DNA of 64,000 nt, from NCBI RefSeq assembly GCF_030209435.1, contig NZ_JARVRX010000018.1, positions 1-64,000 of the forward strand, given 5' to 3'. Positions 40,979 through 50,902 of this stretch are shown here, piece by piece. The notes beneath the pieces were generated by a model, which was not told the DNA's origin, made no database searches, and saw nothing but the letters and a program-made list of their open reading frames with translations. Both the position numbers and the translations under genes were made by a program. How positions within the stretch are numbered: the first letter of the stretch is position 1; each line of letters begins with the position of its first letter. The DNA is from Mycolicibacterium sp. lyk4-40-TYG-92 (GTDB lineage Bacteria > Actinomycetota > Actinomycetes > Mycobacteriales > Mycobacteriaceae).

Positions 40979-42210
40979 TGTATGCGATCGGCATCGTGCT
41001 CTTTGCGTTGGGTCTGCTGATATCGGTGGCCCTGCACGAGTGCGGCCACATGTGGGTGGCGCGCGCCACCGGAATGAAGGTGCGGCGGTACTTCGTCGGC
41101 TTCGGCCCGACGCTGTGGTCCACACATCGGCCCAACCGGCTGGGCTCCACCGAGTACGGCGTCAAGGCCGTGCCGCTGGGCGGGTTCTGCGACATCGCGG
41201 GCATGACGTCGGTCGATGAGATCGCGCCGCAGGACGAGCCCTACGCGATGTACAAGCAGAAGGTGTGGAAGCGCGTCGCCGTGCTGTTCGCCGGACCCGC
41301 GATGAACATCATCATCGGGCTGGTGCTGGTCTACGGAATAGCGGTGGCATGGGGTCTGCCGAACCTGCACGCACCGACCAGTGCGGTGATCGGTGAAACC
41401 GCTTGTGTGGCACCGCAAATCGCGAAGACGGGGGACAACCCGTTCGGCCCCTGCCCACGTCCGGGTGCCGGACCGGCGGCGGCGGCGGGCCTGAAGGCCG
41501 GCGACACCGTGGTGAAGGTCGGCGACAAGCCGGTGAGCACGTTCGAGGAGATGGCGAAGACCATCCGCGGCCTCAGCGGCGCGGTGCCGGTCGTCTACGA
41601 GCGCGGCGGGCAGACATTCACCACCACTGTCAACATCGAGCAGACCCAGCGATTCACGGTCAAGGACTCGGACACCGCCACGACGGTCGGCGCCATCGGC
41701 GTCACTGCGCCACCCCAGCCCGGACCGACGCAGTACAACGTGCTGACCGCGATACCCGCGACCTTCACCTTCACCGGTGACCTGTCTGTCGAGCTGGGTA
41801 AGTCCCTGGCGAAGATTCCGACCAAGATCGGTGCGCTGGTCCATTCGCTCGCCGGTGGCACCCGCGATCCGGAGACCCCCATCAGCGTCGTCGGTGCCAG
41901 CCGCATCGGCGGGGAGACGGTCGAGCATGGCATCTGGGTCATGTTCTGGTTCTTCCTGGCGCAGCTGAACTTCGTGTTGGCCGCGGTGAACCTGCTACCG
42001 CTGCTGCCGTTCGACGGTGGCCACATCGCGGTGGCGACGTTCGAGAAGATCCGCAACATGATTCGCGCGGCCCGCGGCAAAGTCGCCGCGGCTCCGGTGA
42101 ACTACCTGAAGTTGATGCCGGCCACCTATGTGGTGCTGGTGGTGGTCGGCGGCTACATGCTGTTGACCGTTACGGCTGACTTCGTCAACCCCATTCGACT
42201 TTTCCAGTAG
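40975..42210 (+). CDS. rip1: Site-2 protease Rip1
   Basis: A 411-residue intramembrane zinc protease (RseP/S2P family). The active site HECGH (His21, Glu22, His25) lies in the first helix; the third ligand is the Asp of LLPLLPFDGGH near residue 345. A PDZ domain (about 130-230) lies between. Rip1 of M. tuberculosis (Rv2869c) cleaves anti-sigma factors RskA, RslA and RsmA and controls envelope and virulence genes. Two start codons, ATGATG at 40975, are possible; both overlap or touch the dxr stop. Confidence 0.96.
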   Translation: MMYAIGIVLFALGLLISVALHECGHMWVARATGMKVRRYFVGFGPTLWSTHRPNRLGSTEYGVKAVPLGGFCDIAGMTSVDEIAPQDEPYAMYKQKVWKRVAVLFAGPAMNIIIGLVLVYGIAVAWGLPNLHAPTSAVIGETACVAPQIAKTGDNPFGPCPRPGAGPAAAAGLKAGDTVVKVGDKPVSTFEEMAKTIRGLSGAVPVVYERGGQTFTTTVNIEQTQRFTVKDSDTATTVGAIGVTAPPQPGPTQYNVLTAIPATFTFTGDLSVELGKSLAKIPTKIGALVHSLAGGTRDPETPISVVGASRIGGETVEHGIWVMFWFFLAQLNFVLAAVNLLPLLPFDGGHIAVATFEKIRNMIRAARGKVAAAPVNYLKLMPATYVVLVVVGGYMLLTVTADFVNPIRLFQ

Positions 42211-42219
42211 GAGACCGTG

Positions 42220-43386
42220 ATGACCTCCATCGGTTTGGGTATGCCGGGCGTCGGAAGCGAACCCCCGGCCCCGCCGACGCTCGCGCCGCGCCGTAAGACC
42301 CGTCAGCTGATGGTGCGCGACGTCGGCATCGGCAGCGACTATCCGATCGCGGTGCAGTCGATGTGCACCACCAAGACCCACGACGTGAACTCGACGCTGC
42401 AGCAGATCGCCGAGCTGACCGCGTCGGGTTGCGACATCGTGCGCGTGGCCTGTCCACGGCAGGAGGACGCCGACGCGCTGGCCGAGATCGCCCGGCACAG
42501 CCAGATCCCGGTGATCGCCGACATCCACTTCCAGCCCAAGTACATCTTCGCGGCTATCGATGCCGGCTGCGCCGCGGTGCGCGTGAATCCGGGCAACATC
42601 AAGGAGTTCGACGGCCGGGTCAAGGAGGTCGCCAAGGCCGCCGGTGCCGCGGGCATCCCGATCCGCATCGGTGTCAACGCCGGCTCCCTCGACCCGCGGC
42701 TGCTCGAGAAGTACGGCAAGGCCACGCCGGAGGCGCTCGTCGAGTCGGCGCTGTGGGAGGCCTCGCTGTTCGAGGAACACGGCTTCGGTGACATCAAGAT
42801 CAGCGTCAAGCACAACGACCCCGTGATCATGGTGGAGGCCTACCGCCAGCTGGCCGCCAAGTGCGACTACCCGCTGCATCTCGGCGTGACCGAGGCCGGT
42901 CCGGCTTTCCAGGGCACCATCAAGAGCGCCGTCGCGTTCGGGGCGCTGCTGAGCGAGGGCATCGGCGACACCATCCGGGTGTCCCTGTCGGCACCGCCGG
43001 TCGAAGAGGTCAAGGTCGGCAACCAGATTCTGGAGTCGCTGAACCTGCGGCCACGCGGCCTGGAGATCGTGTCGTGCCCGTCGTGCGGCCGGGCCCAGGT
43101 GGACGTCTACAAGCTCGCGAACGCGGTATCGGCGGGCCTCGACGGGCTCGACGTGCCGCTGCGGGTCGCGGTGATGGGCTGTGTCGTCAACGGTCCGGGT
43201 GAGGCGCGCGAGGCCGACCTCGGCGTGGCGTCGGGCAACGGCAAGGGCCAGATTTTCGTGCGCGGCCAGGTGATCAAGACCGTGCCCGAGTCGCAGATCG
43301 TCGAGACGCTGATCGAAGAGGCCATGCGAATCGCCGCCGAGTCCGGCACCGATGCGAGCGGTTCGCCCGTCGTAACCGTAAGCTGA
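42220..43386 (+). CDS. ispG: (E)-4-hydroxy-3-methylbut-2-enyl-diphosphate synthase
   Basis: A 388-residue IspG/GcpE, which converts MEcPP to HMBPP in the MEP pathway. The 4Fe-4S ligands are two Cys in SCPSCGR, the Cys of VMGCVVNGPGE and a Glu following it. QSMCTTKTHDVNST, VADIHFQPKYIF and RVNPGNIK are conserved. GTG at 42217 is in frame, but AGGAG is spaced 6 bases from the ATG at 42220. Follows rip1 directly. The gene is also called gcpE. Confidence 0.98.
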   Translation: MTSIGLGMPGVGSEPPAPPTLAPRRKTRQLMVRDVGIGSDYPIAVQSMCTTKTHDVNSTLQQIAELTASGCDIVRVACPRQEDADALAEIARHSQIPVIADIHFQPKYIFAAIDAGCAAVRVNPGNIKEFDGRVKEVAKAAGAAGIPIRIGVNAGSLDPRLLEKYGKATPEALVESALWEASLFEEHGFGDIKISVKHNDPVIMVEAYRQLAAKCDYPLHLGVTEAGPAFQGTIKSAVAFGALLSEGIGDTIRVSLSAPPVEEVKVGNQILESLNLRPRGLEIVSCPSCGRAQVDVYKLANAVSAGLDGLDVPLRVAVMGCVVNGPGEAREADLGVASGNGKGQIFVRGQVIKTVPESQIVETLIEEAMRIAAESGTDASGSPVVTVS

Positions 43387-43458
43387 GCACAGTCTTGTGA
43401 CTGCCGTCACGGACATATCCCACTAGCACACCAGGTCACACTCACAGAAGGTCGGTGA

Positions 43459-44313
43459 ATGTCGGCACCTCCACTGTTCCGGATCGCAGATGCGCGCCGG
43501 ATCTCAGTGGTGCGCGAAGTCGCCCAGGTGCAGCAGGTCTTCGACGAGGATCCGGTCGGCACCTGCATGGTTGCCGCCCGGGTGGGCGACCACGGCCTCG
43601 ATCCCGTGGCCATCGGCGGCGAGCTGTGGACCCGGAGCCAGCCGACCGAGTCGCTGTGCTTTGCCGGGGTGAACCTGATCCCGATGCGGGGCACCGCGGC
43701 CGACATGATGGTGTTCGCCGACAAGGTGATGAGTGCGCCGCGGCGGTGTTCGTCGCTGGTGGGTCGCGCCGAATTGGTGCTGCCGATGTGGCAGCAACTG
43801 GCCCAGGTGTGGGGTCCGGCCCGTGAGGTCCGGGACTGTCAGCCGCTGCTGACGCTGTCCGACGCTCCGCAGTGCCCGGTCGATCCCGCGGTGCGTCCGG
43901 TCCGGATGGACGAGTTGGACGCGTATGTCGTTGCGGCGGTGGACATGTTCATCGGCGAGGTCGGGGTCGACCCGCGCATGGGCGACGGCGGCCGCGGCTA
44001 TCGCCGCCGGTTGGCGGGGCTGATCGCCGCGGGGCGGGCCTGGGCGCGGTTCGAGGACGGCCAGGTCGTGTTCAAGGCCGAGATCGGCGCCCAGACGTCG
44101 AGGGTCGGTCAGATCCAGGGCGTGTGGGTGCACCCGGACTGGCGGGGACGCGGCCTCGGTGCGGCGGGCACCGCGACGTTGGCGTCGGCGGTGCTGCGCA
44201 GCGGCCGGACCGCAAGTCTCTATGTCAACGATTTCAACGGCCCCGCGCGGGCGATCTACCGGCGCATCGGGTTCAGTCAGCTGGGCACCTACGCCACGGT
44301 CCTGTTGGACTGA
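43459..44313 (+). CDS. GNAT family acetyltransferase
   Basis: A 284-residue protein with a C-terminal GNAT domain (about 145-284): GVWVHPDWRGRGLGAAGTATLA is the acetyl-CoA pyrophosphate-binding motif and YVNDFNGPARAIYRRIGF the following helix. The N-terminal half (1-135) is a second, degenerate GNAT-like domain of the DUF4081 type. It corresponds to Rv2867c. Target unknown. AAGGTCGG lies before the ATG. Confidence 0.88.
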   Translation: MSAPPLFRIADARRISVVREVAQVQQVFDEDPVGTCMVAARVGDHGLDPVAIGGELWTRSQPTESLCFAGVNLIPMRGTAADMMVFADKVMSAPRRCSSLVGRAELVLPMWQQLAQVWGPAREVRDCQPLLTLSDAPQCPVDPAVRPVRMDELDAYVVAAVDMFIGEVGVDPRMGDGGRGYRRRLAGLIAAGRAWARFEDGQVVFKAEIGAQTSRVGQIQGVWVHPDWRGRGLGAAGTATLASAVLRSGRTASLYVNDFNGPARAIYRRIGFSQLGTYATVLLD

Positions 44314-44415
44314 CCACTCGCGATCCGGGTCCACCCGGATCTCACAAAACTGTCACGGTTCTGTCTCGGTGTGCCTCCGCGCCATGCGGTAGTCACACTT
44401 CTAACATCAGCCACA

Positions 44416-46230
44416 ATGGCAACGCACACATCATCCGTTTCACGCTCGGCCGCGTTGTTGTCGGTCGTGGCGGTCGCAGGAGCGATGACGGCCTGCACCC
44501 CGAAGCCCAACGGCCCCGAGCCCACCGCGCAGGCGTTCTTCGCCGCGCTCGGCCGCGGCGACACCGGTGCCGCCGCCGACCTGGCCGACAAACCCAACGA
44601 CGCGCGCACCGCGATCAACCAGGCCTGGTCGGGCCTGCAGGCGACCAAGCTCGACGCGCAGGTGCTCGGCTCCAAGTACACCCAGGACACCGGCAAGATC
44701 ACCTACCGGTACACCTGGCACCTGCCCAAGGACCGCACCTGGGCCTACACCGGGCAGCTCAACATGATCCGGCAGGACGGCCGGTGGCAAGTCCGTTGGG
44801 GCAGCACGGATTTGCATCCCAACCTGGGGGAGCACCAGAGCTTCCAGTTGCGCGCCGACCAACCGATCCGCGCCTCGGTCAACGAACTGGGTGGCACGAA
44901 TGTTCTGGTACCGGGGTACCACTACAACTACGCGCTGAACGCACGGTCCGCGGCGGGCGACCTGATGCGGACCTCCCGCGTGGTCGCCGATGTCCTGCGG
45001 CAGTTCGACAACACCTTGGACGCCCAGCGACTCGCAGAGCAGGCCAGCTCTTCCACCGGACCGCTGAACCTGATCACGCTGCGCCGCGAGGACAACGACA
45101 AAGTGTCGGGGGCCCTCGCTCACCTGCCGGGCGTGGTGATCACGCCGCAGCCGGAAATGGTGCCCACCGATCCCCGGTTCGCGCCGGCCATCGTCACCGA
45201 GGTCAAGAAGCAGGTGGCCGATCAGCTGGTCGGCCAGCCCGGCTGGCGCGTCGTCAGCGTCAACCAGAACGGCGCCGACATCGATATCCTCAACGAGGTG
45301 CCGGGCAAGCCGGCGCCGTCGATCACCATCAGCCTGGACCGCAACGTGCAGAACTCCGCCCAGGATGCGGTGAACATGGTGGGCCGCAAGGCGATGATCG
45401 TCGCGATCAAGCCGTCGACCGGCGAAATCCTGGCGGTGGCCCAGAACGCGGCAGCCGACGCCGACGGGCCGACCGCCACCATGGGCCTGTACCCGCCGGG
45501 GTCGACGTTCAAGATAGTCACGGCCGGCGCCGCCATCGAAACCGACATGGCCGGGCCCAACACGCTGCTCGGCTGCCCCGGCACCATCGACATCGGGCAG
45601 CGCACCATCCCGAACTACGACCGCTTCGACCTCGGTGTCGTCCCCATGTCCAGGGCCTTCGCGAACTCGTGCAACACGACCTTCGCCGAGCTGGCCAGCC
45701 GGATGCCGCCGCGGGCACTGACCAATGCCGCCGCCCAGTACGGCATCGGCGCCGACTACCAGGTCGCCGGCATCGACACCGTCACCGGGCACGTGCCGCC
45801 GACCGTCAATCTCACCGAACGCACCGAGGACGGCTTCGGCCAGGGCAAGGTGCTGGTCAGTCCGTTCGGCATGGCACTGGCGGCGGCGACCGTCGCCGCC
45901 GGGAGAACCCCGCTGCCGCAGCTGATCGAAGGCCGCCCCACCACGGTGTCCGGCAACACCGCGCCGATCACGCCGAAGATGCTCGACGGCCTGCGGCCCA
46001 TGATGCAGCTGGTGGTGACCAACGGCACGGCCAAGGATCTGCGCAGCAGCGGCGACGTCCGCGGCAAGACCGGTGAGGCCGAATTCCAGGGCGGATCGCA
46101 TGCCTGGTTCGCCGGTTACCGCGGCGACATGGCCTTCGCGGCACTGGTCGTCGGGGGCGGCAGCTCGGAAACCGCGGTCCGGATGTGCCGGGACATGCTC
46201 AAGGGATTGCCGCCCGACTACCTGGCCTGA
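44416..46230 (+). CDS. Penicillin-binding lipoprotein (transpeptidase), Rv2864c-like
   Basis: A 604-residue exported class B penicillin-binding protein. A signal peptide ends in a lipobox-like AMTAC, so it is probably lipid-anchored. An NTF2-like (MecA_N-type) domain covers about 45-160, then the dimerisation region, then the transpeptidase with PPGSTFKIV (SxxK), FANSCNTT (SxN) and RGKTGEAEF (KTG). It should cross-link peptidoglycan; its NTF2-like domain is that of low-affinity PBPs such as PBP2a. The frame is open upstream to 44371, but the ATG at 44416 begins the signal peptide. Confidence 0.94.
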   Translation: MATHTSSVSRSAALLSVVAVAGAMTACTPKPNGPEPTAQAFFAALGRGDTGAAADLADKPNDARTAINQAWSGLQATKLDAQVLGSKYTQDTGKITYRYTWHLPKDRTWAYTGQLNMIRQDGRWQVRWGSTDLHPNLGEHQSFQLRADQPIRASVNELGGTNVLVPGYHYNYALNARSAAGDLMRTSRVVADVLRQFDNTLDAQRLAEQASSSTGPLNLITLRREDNDKVSGALAHLPGVVITPQPEMVPTDPRFAPAIVTEVKKQVADQLVGQPGWRVVSVNQNGADIDILNEVPGKPAPSITISLDRNVQNSAQDAVNMVGRKAMIVAIKPSTGEILAVAQNAAADADGPTATMGLYPPGSTFKIVTAGAAIETDMAGPNTLLGCPGTIDIGQRTIPNYDRFDLGVVPMSRAFANSCNTTFAELASRMPPRALTNAAAQYGIGADYQVAGIDTVTGHVPPTVNLTERTEDGFGQGKVLVSPFGMALAAATVAAGRTPLPQLIEGRPTTVSGNTAPITPKMLDGLRPMMQLVVTNGTAKDLRSSGDVRGKTGEAEFQGGSHAWFAGYRGDMAFAALVVGGGSSETAVRMCRDMLKGLPPDYLA

Positions 46231-46249
46231 CCGGAGTCCCCGACGTGGG

Positions 46250-46261
46250 TAGCCTGTTTGG
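46250..46261 (+). promoter_or_regulatory. Leaderless promoter of the DUF1707 gene
   Basis: TAGCCT (46250-46255), six bases, GTG at 46262. Confidence 0.6.
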
Positions 46262-46846
46262 GTGACCAACAGCGACGAGATCGCGGTCCTGCGCGTCTCC
46301 GACGCCGACCGCAACGGCACGCTCCGGCGGCTGCACAACGCGGTGGCCCTGGGGCTCATCGACATGGACGAGTTCTCCGAGCGGTCCGCGCTGGTCGCCC
46401 TGGCCCGGCAGCAGGCCGAGCTGGCGGTACTGGTCGGCGACCTGCCTGCGCCCAACGCGATCGTGACGGGCTCGGCCGACCGCGTCGAGCTGCGCGGTGT
46501 CATGGGCTCGCTCAAGCGCCAGGGGGAGTGGGTCGTGCCGACCCGGCTCGCGCTGGTCCGCCGCGTCGGCTCGATCGACCTGGACCTGACCCGGGCCCGG
46601 TTCGGCGGACCCATCGTCGTCATCGAACTCGACCTCAAGTTCAGCTCTCTGGACCTTCGGCTGCCCGAGGGCGCCAGCGCCTCCATCGACGACGTCGAGG
46701 TGGCCGTCGGAAGCGCTACCGACCACCGCAAGGACGCACCCGCCGACGGCACGCCGCACGTCATCCTGACCGGGCGGGTGGTCTTCGGCTCGGTCGACAT
46801 CCGCGGACCGCGACGGGGCTTGTTCGGGCGCGGCGACCGCGGTTAG
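46262..46846 (+). CDS. DUF1707 domain protein with LiaF-like C-terminus
   Basis: A 194-residue protein. Residues 8-60 form a DUF1707 (SHOCT-like) domain: LRVSDADRNGTLRRLHNAVALGLIDMDEFSERSALVALARQ. The C-terminal part (70-185) has repeating beta strands (GVMGSLKRQGEW, GSIDLDLTRARF, VVFGSVDIRGPRRG) like the LiaF/VraT cell-wall-stress domain. No membrane helix is present, unlike many relatives. A role in envelope-stress sensing is inferred. GTG start with a leaderless promoter. It stands between the PBP and map genes. Confidence 0.85.
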   Translation: MTNSDEIAVLRVSDADRNGTLRRLHNAVALGLIDMDEFSERSALVALARQQAELAVLVGDLPAPNAIVTGSADRVELRGVMGSLKRQGEWVVPTRLALVRRVGSIDLDLTRARFGGPIVVIELDLKFSSLDLRLPEGASASIDDVEVAVGSATDHRKDAPADGTPHVILTGRVVFGSVDIRGPRRGLFGRGDRG

Positions 46847-46856
46847 CCGCACTCGC

Positions 46857-46868
46857 TAAGCTGGGACG
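46857..46868 (+). promoter_or_regulatory. Leaderless promoter of mapB
   Basis: TAAGCT (46857-46862), six bases, ATG at 46869. It overlaps nothing and begins 10 bases past the DUF1707 stop. Confidence 0.65.
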
Positions 46869-47726
46869 ATGTCTGTTCGTACCGCGCTTCGCCCCGGCGA
46901 GGTATCTCCGACCCTGCCAGTGCCCAAGTCGATCCCGCGTCCGGAGTACGCGTGGAAGCCGACGGTGCGCGAAGGCAGCGAGCCCTGGGTGCAGACCCCC
47001 GAGGTGATCGAGAAGATGCGGGTCGCCGGTCGCATCGCGGCGCAGGCGCTCGCCGAGGCCGGCAAGGCCGTCGCACCCGGCGTCACCACCGACCACCTGG
47101 ACCGGGTGGCGCACGAGTACATGCTCGACCACGGCGCCTACCCGTCGACGCTGGGCTACAAGGGTTTTCCCAAGTCCTGCTGCACCTCGCTGAACGAGAT
47201 CATCTGCCACGGCATCCCGGACTCGACGGTGATCGAGGATGGTGACATCGTCAACATCGACGTCACCGCCTACAAGGACGGCGTCCACGGCGACACCAAC
47301 GCCACCTTCCTGGCCGGCGACGTCTCGGAGGAACACCGGCTGCTGGTCGAGCGCACCCACGAAGCCACCATGCGGGCCATCAAGGCCGTCAAGCCGGGGC
47401 GTCAGCTGTCGGTGGTCGGCCGGGTCATCGAGTCGTACGCAAACCGGTTCGGCTACAACGTGGTTCGCGACTTCACCGGACACGGCATCGGGGAGACCTT
47501 CCACAACGGGCTGATCGTGCTGCACTACGACAAGCCCGAGGTCGAGACCGTGCTGGAGCCCGGCATGACCTTCACCATCGAGCCGATGATCAACCTCGGG
47601 TCGCTCGACTACGAGATCTGGGACGACGACTGGACCGTCGCGACCGTGGACAAGAAATGGACGGCGCAGTTCGAGCACACCCTCGTGGTGACCGACGACG
47701 GCGCCGAAATCCTGACCCTGCCGTGA
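46869..47726 (+). CDS. mapB: Type I methionine aminopeptidase
   Basis: A 285-residue MetAP that removes the start Met from new proteins. The two-metal site is complete: Asp in NIDVTAYKDG, Asp in VHGDTNATF, His in FTGHGIGETFHNG, Glu in TIEPMIN, Glu in QFEHTLVV. The 40-residue N-terminal extension with a Pro-rich segment (PTLPVPKSIPRPEY) marks the type Ic form of actinobacteria, proposed to contact the ribosome. It corresponds to mapB (Rv2861c). The cobQ gene follows one base after the stop. Confidence 0.97.
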   Translation: MSVRTALRPGEVSPTLPVPKSIPRPEYAWKPTVREGSEPWVQTPEVIEKMRVAGRIAAQALAEAGKAVAPGVTTDHLDRVAHEYMLDHGAYPSTLGYKGFPKSCCTSLNEIICHGIPDSTVIEDGDIVNIDVTAYKDGVHGDTNATFLAGDVSEEHRLLVERTHEATMRAIKAVKPGRQLSVVGRVIESYANRFGYNVVRDFTGHGIGETFHNGLIVLHYDKPEVETVLEPGMTFTIEPMINLGSLDYEIWDDDWTVATVDKKWTAQFEHTLVVTDDGAEILTLP

Positions 47727-47727
47727 C

Positions 47728-49218
47728 GTGACCGGCGGGGCTCTGCTGGTCGCCGGCACCACGTCGGACGCCGGTAAGTCGATGGTGGTGGCCGGGCTGT
47801 GTCGGCTGCTGTCCCGCAAGGGCGTGCGGGTGGCGCCGTTCAAGGCGCAGAACATGTCCAACAACTCGGCCGTCACGGTCGAAGGTGGTGAGATCGGCCG
47901 GGCCCAGGCCATGCAGGCGCGCGCAGCCGGGCTGTCGCCGAGCGTGCGGTTCAACCCGGTCCTGCTCAAGCCCGGTGGCGACCGGACATCGCAGCTCGTG
48001 GTGCGCGGCGTTGTGTCGGGCACGGTCGCGGCGGGGGACTACTTCACCCGCCGGACGCAGCTGGCGGGCGTCGTGGCGGATGAATTGGCCGCACTGCGAA
48101 GCGAATTCGATGTGGTGATCTGTGAAGGCGCGGGCTCGCCGGCCGAGATCAACCTCCGGGCCACCGACGTGGCCAACATGGGCCTGGCCCGTGCCGCGGA
48201 CCTGCCCGTGGTCGTCGTCGGCGACATCGACCGCGGCGGGCTACTGGCGCACCTGTATGGCACGGTCGCGGTGCTGGAGCCCGCGGACCAGAAACTGATC
48301 GCGGGATTCCTGGTCAACAAGTTCCGGGGCGATCCGGCGCTGCTGGAACCCGGTCTGCGGCAACTGGAGTCGCTCACCGGCCGGCCGACCTACGGGGTGA
48401 TCCCGTACTGCGACGATTTGTGGCTCGACGCCGAGGACTCGTTGTCGGTCACGCCGCGCGGTCAGCTGGGCCGCCCGACGGCGCCGCGGGGTTCTGAGAC
48501 GCTGACCGTCGCCGCGGTCCGGCTGCCCCGGATCTCGAACTCGACCGACGTCGAGGCCCTCGCGTGCGAGCCGGGTGTGCACGTCCGCTGGGTCGACACC
48601 GCGACCGAGCTGGCCGGTGCCGATGTGGTGGTGCTGCCCGGCAGTAAGGCGACGGTCTCCGATCTGAATTGGCTAAACGACCGGGGACTGGCGGAAGCCG
48701 TTGTGGCACATGCCCGGTCGGGTCGCGCCGTGCTGGGCGTCTGCGGCGGGTTCCAGATGCTGTGCACGACTATCCACGACACCGTCGAATCGGGCGCGGG
48801 CCGGGTGCCCGGCCTGGGGCTGCTCGACGCCGACATCGAGTTCGACGCCGACAAGACCCTCAAACACTGGGATATGCCGTTGTACGGCTACGAGATTCAC
48901 CACGGCCGGGTCGCGCGGTGCGCGGAGCCGGACTGGCTGGGCGTCGGCATCCGGCGGGGTCCGGTGTACGGCACCCACTGGCACGGGTTGCTGGACAACG
49001 ACGCCGTACGTCGCGCCTGGCTCGCAGAGGTGGCGACCAGTGCCGGTAGGAGCGGGTTCGTGGTGTCCGACGACGTGAACGTCGCCGGCCTGCGCGACGC
49101 GCAACTCGACGTGATGGCCGATCTGCTTGCCGCACATGTGGATATCGACGCAATGCTGGACCTCGTCGAATCCGGTGCGCCGGCCCGGCCGGTCATCACC
49201 GGCAGCTTGCTCCCGTGA
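47728..49218 (+). CDS. cobQ: Cobyric acid synthase
   Basis: A 496-residue CobQ, which amidates four side chains of adenosylcobyrinic acid a,c-diamide with glutamine and ATP. The N-terminal ATP-binding domain begins LLVAGTTSDAGKSMVVAGL (P-loop variant) and contains KAQNMSNNSAVT. The C-terminal glutamine amidotransferase-like domain has the nucleophile Cys in GVCGGFQML and a His in YGTHWHGLL. GTG start one base after mapB, so they are co-transcribed, though no other cobalamin gene is nearby. Confidence 0.96.
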   Translation: MTGGALLVAGTTSDAGKSMVVAGLCRLLSRKGVRVAPFKAQNMSNNSAVTVEGGEIGRAQAMQARAAGLSPSVRFNPVLLKPGGDRTSQLVVRGVVSGTVAAGDYFTRRTQLAGVVADELAALRSEFDVVICEGAGSPAEINLRATDVANMGLARAADLPVVVVGDIDRGGLLAHLYGTVAVLEPADQKLIAGFLVNKFRGDPALLEPGLRQLESLTGRPTYGVIPYCDDLWLDAEDSLSVTPRGQLGRPTAPRGSETLTVAAVRLPRISNSTDVEALACEPGVHVRWVDTATELAGADVVVLPGSKATVSDLNWLNDRGLAEAVVAHARSGRAVLGVCGGFQMLCTTIHDTVESGAGRVPGLGLLDADIEFDADKTLKHWDMPLYGYEIHHGRVARCAEPDWLGVGIRRGPVYGTHWHGLLDNDAVRRAWLAEVATSAGRSGFVVSDDVNVAGLRDAQLDVMADLLAAHVDIDAMLDLVESGAPARPVITGSLLP

Positions 49219-50799
49219 TCAGCCGGGTTCGCCCACGGGCTCCAAAGGGTCGAGCGGCTCCTCGACCTGCTTGATGGGGCCGGTGAACCAGTTCTTCACC
49301 GACACATGCCAGTAGATGTAGAGCAGTAACAGGACGCCACCGACCAGCAACGGCGTGTAGTTCACGAACTTCCACTCGAAACTCGGGTCCCACGGCACCC
49401 CGCCGAGGGATGTCGGGAACATCGCGATGATCGAGGTGATCGTGATCTCGGCCAGCGCCACGGGTGCCATCCACCGGTGGTGGCCGCGCAGATTCCAACT
49501 GCCCGTTTCGAATTCATCGCCGGCCCGCCAGCGGTAGTAGATCGGTACCGCGAAGCACAGGTACACCCCGACGACCCCGATGGAGACCACGGCGTAGAAC
49601 GCCACGGGAGTCGGGGTGCCGTTGATATCGACCTTCACCAGCGCCGGCAGGGTGAGGGCGGCGGCGACGACCGCGGTGATCGTCACGCTGTGCGTCGGCA
49701 CGCGGTGCTTGTTGACCTCCGACCACCACCGATGGCCCGGCACGGCGCGGTCCCGGCTGAACGCGAACAGCATCCGGGATGCGCTGGTCTGGCAGGCGAC
49801 GGCACAGAAGAACTGGCCGGCCGTCGAGATGAACAGCACCGCCGTCGCCCAGTTCGAACTCATCGCCTGGTTGAAGATGGCCGCCACGGCGCCGCCGCCC
49901 TTGGACACCCCGTCGGAATCCTGGACCGCAAACAGGAAGGCCAGCAACAGAACCCAGCCGCCGACGGCCGAGTAGAAGATCGACCGCCAGATACCCTTGG
50001 CGGCCGCGCCCGCCGCGCTCTTGGTCTCCTCCGACAGGTGGGCCGAGGCGTCGTAGCCGGTGATGGTGTACTGCGTGAGGATCACCGAGATCGGCAGCAC
50101 CACGAACAGCCAGCCGGCGCCCGAGGTGGCGCCACCGAACATGCCGCTGTTGTTGATCGTCTTGGCGAAGACGTCCGAGAAACTGGCGTGGTGGCTCGGT
50201 ACGAAGATCAGGATGCCGATGACGGCGGCCGCGCCGAAGACGTGCCACCACACCGAGACGTTGTTGATGATCGCCAGCAGGTGGCTGGAGAAGATGTTGA
50301 TCAGGGCCGAGATGCCCAGAATGGCCACGAAGATGATGAACGTCCGGGTGAGGCTGTAACCCGCCAGCCAGTCGGCGCTGAGGGTACCCAAGGTGAGGTC
50401 GATGAACGTCGCGCAGCCGTAGGCCACCGACGCGAGGATGGCCACCAGGCCGATGAGATTGAGCCAGCCGGCATAGAAGCCGGCCTTTGCGCCACCGAGT
50501 TTCGCTGCCCACCAATAGATTCCGCCAGACGTCGGGAAGGCCGACACCAGTTCGGACATACAGAGGCCGATGACGAGGATGAAGGTCGCGACGATCGGCC
50601 AGCCCCAGGCGATGGCGGCCGGTCCGCCGTTGTTCCAGCCCAGCCCGAACGAGGTGAAGCACCCCGACAGGATGGAGATGATCGAGAACGAGATGGCGAA
50701 ATTGCTGAAGCCGGACCAGGAACGCTGCAGTTCCTGGCTGTATCCGAGCTTGGCCAGTAGCAGCTCGTCCTCGGTAAGTGCTTCGTGTCCTTCTGGCAC
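49219..50799 (-). CDS. APC family amino acid permease
   Basis: A 526-residue amino acid/polyamine/organocation permease with 12 predicted helices. FSNFAISFSIISILSGC at the N-terminus and the GYDASAHLSEET segment around helix 7 place it near GABA/choline-type bacterial permeases. Ligand unknown. Start is GTG at 50799 behind a perfect AAGGAGG. It is the last gene of a minus-strand operon that begins with a response regulator, a kinase and a TAXI lipoprotein, so it is the likely regulated transporter. Its stop abuts the cobQ stop. Confidence 0.9.
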   Translation of the reverse strand: MPEGHEALTEDELLLAKLGYSQELQRSWSGFSNFAISFSIISILSGCFTSFGLGWNNGGPAAIAWGWPIVATFILVIGLCMSELVSAFPTSGGIYWWAAKLGGAKAGFYAGWLNLIGLVAILASVAYGCATFIDLTLGTLSADWLAGYSLTRTFIIFVAILGISALINIFSSHLLAIINNVSVWWHVFGAAAVIGILIFVPSHHASFSDVFAKTINNSGMFGGATSGAGWLFVVLPISVILTQYTITGYDASAHLSEETKSAAGAAAKGIWRSIFYSAVGGWVLLLAFLFAVQDSDGVSKGGGAVAAIFNQAMSSNWATAVLFISTAGQFFCAVACQTSASRMLFAFSRDRAVPGHRWWSEVNKHRVPTHSVTITAVVAAALTLPALVKVDINGTPTPVAFYAVVSIGVVGVYLCFAVPIYYRWRAGDEFETGSWNLRGHHRWMAPVALAEITITSIIAMFPTSLGGVPWDPSFEWKFVNYTPLLVGGVLLLLYIYWHVSVKNWFTGPIKQVEEPLDPLEPVGEPG

Positions 50800-50902
50800 T
50801 GCGGCCTCCTTAGGCGCCCCGGATGCTGAAGAACAATAGGGCGCGTCCGGGTTTCGCGCTGGCCAACCGATGCCTTCGTTTCGGCGATGTTTCGGTCCGC
50901 TC

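Noticed and set aside
43872..46076. 734-codon open frame on the plus strand across GNAT and PBP genes
   Set aside because: Shifted frame of two well-supported genes, with Arg/Pro/Gly-rich low-complexity translation.
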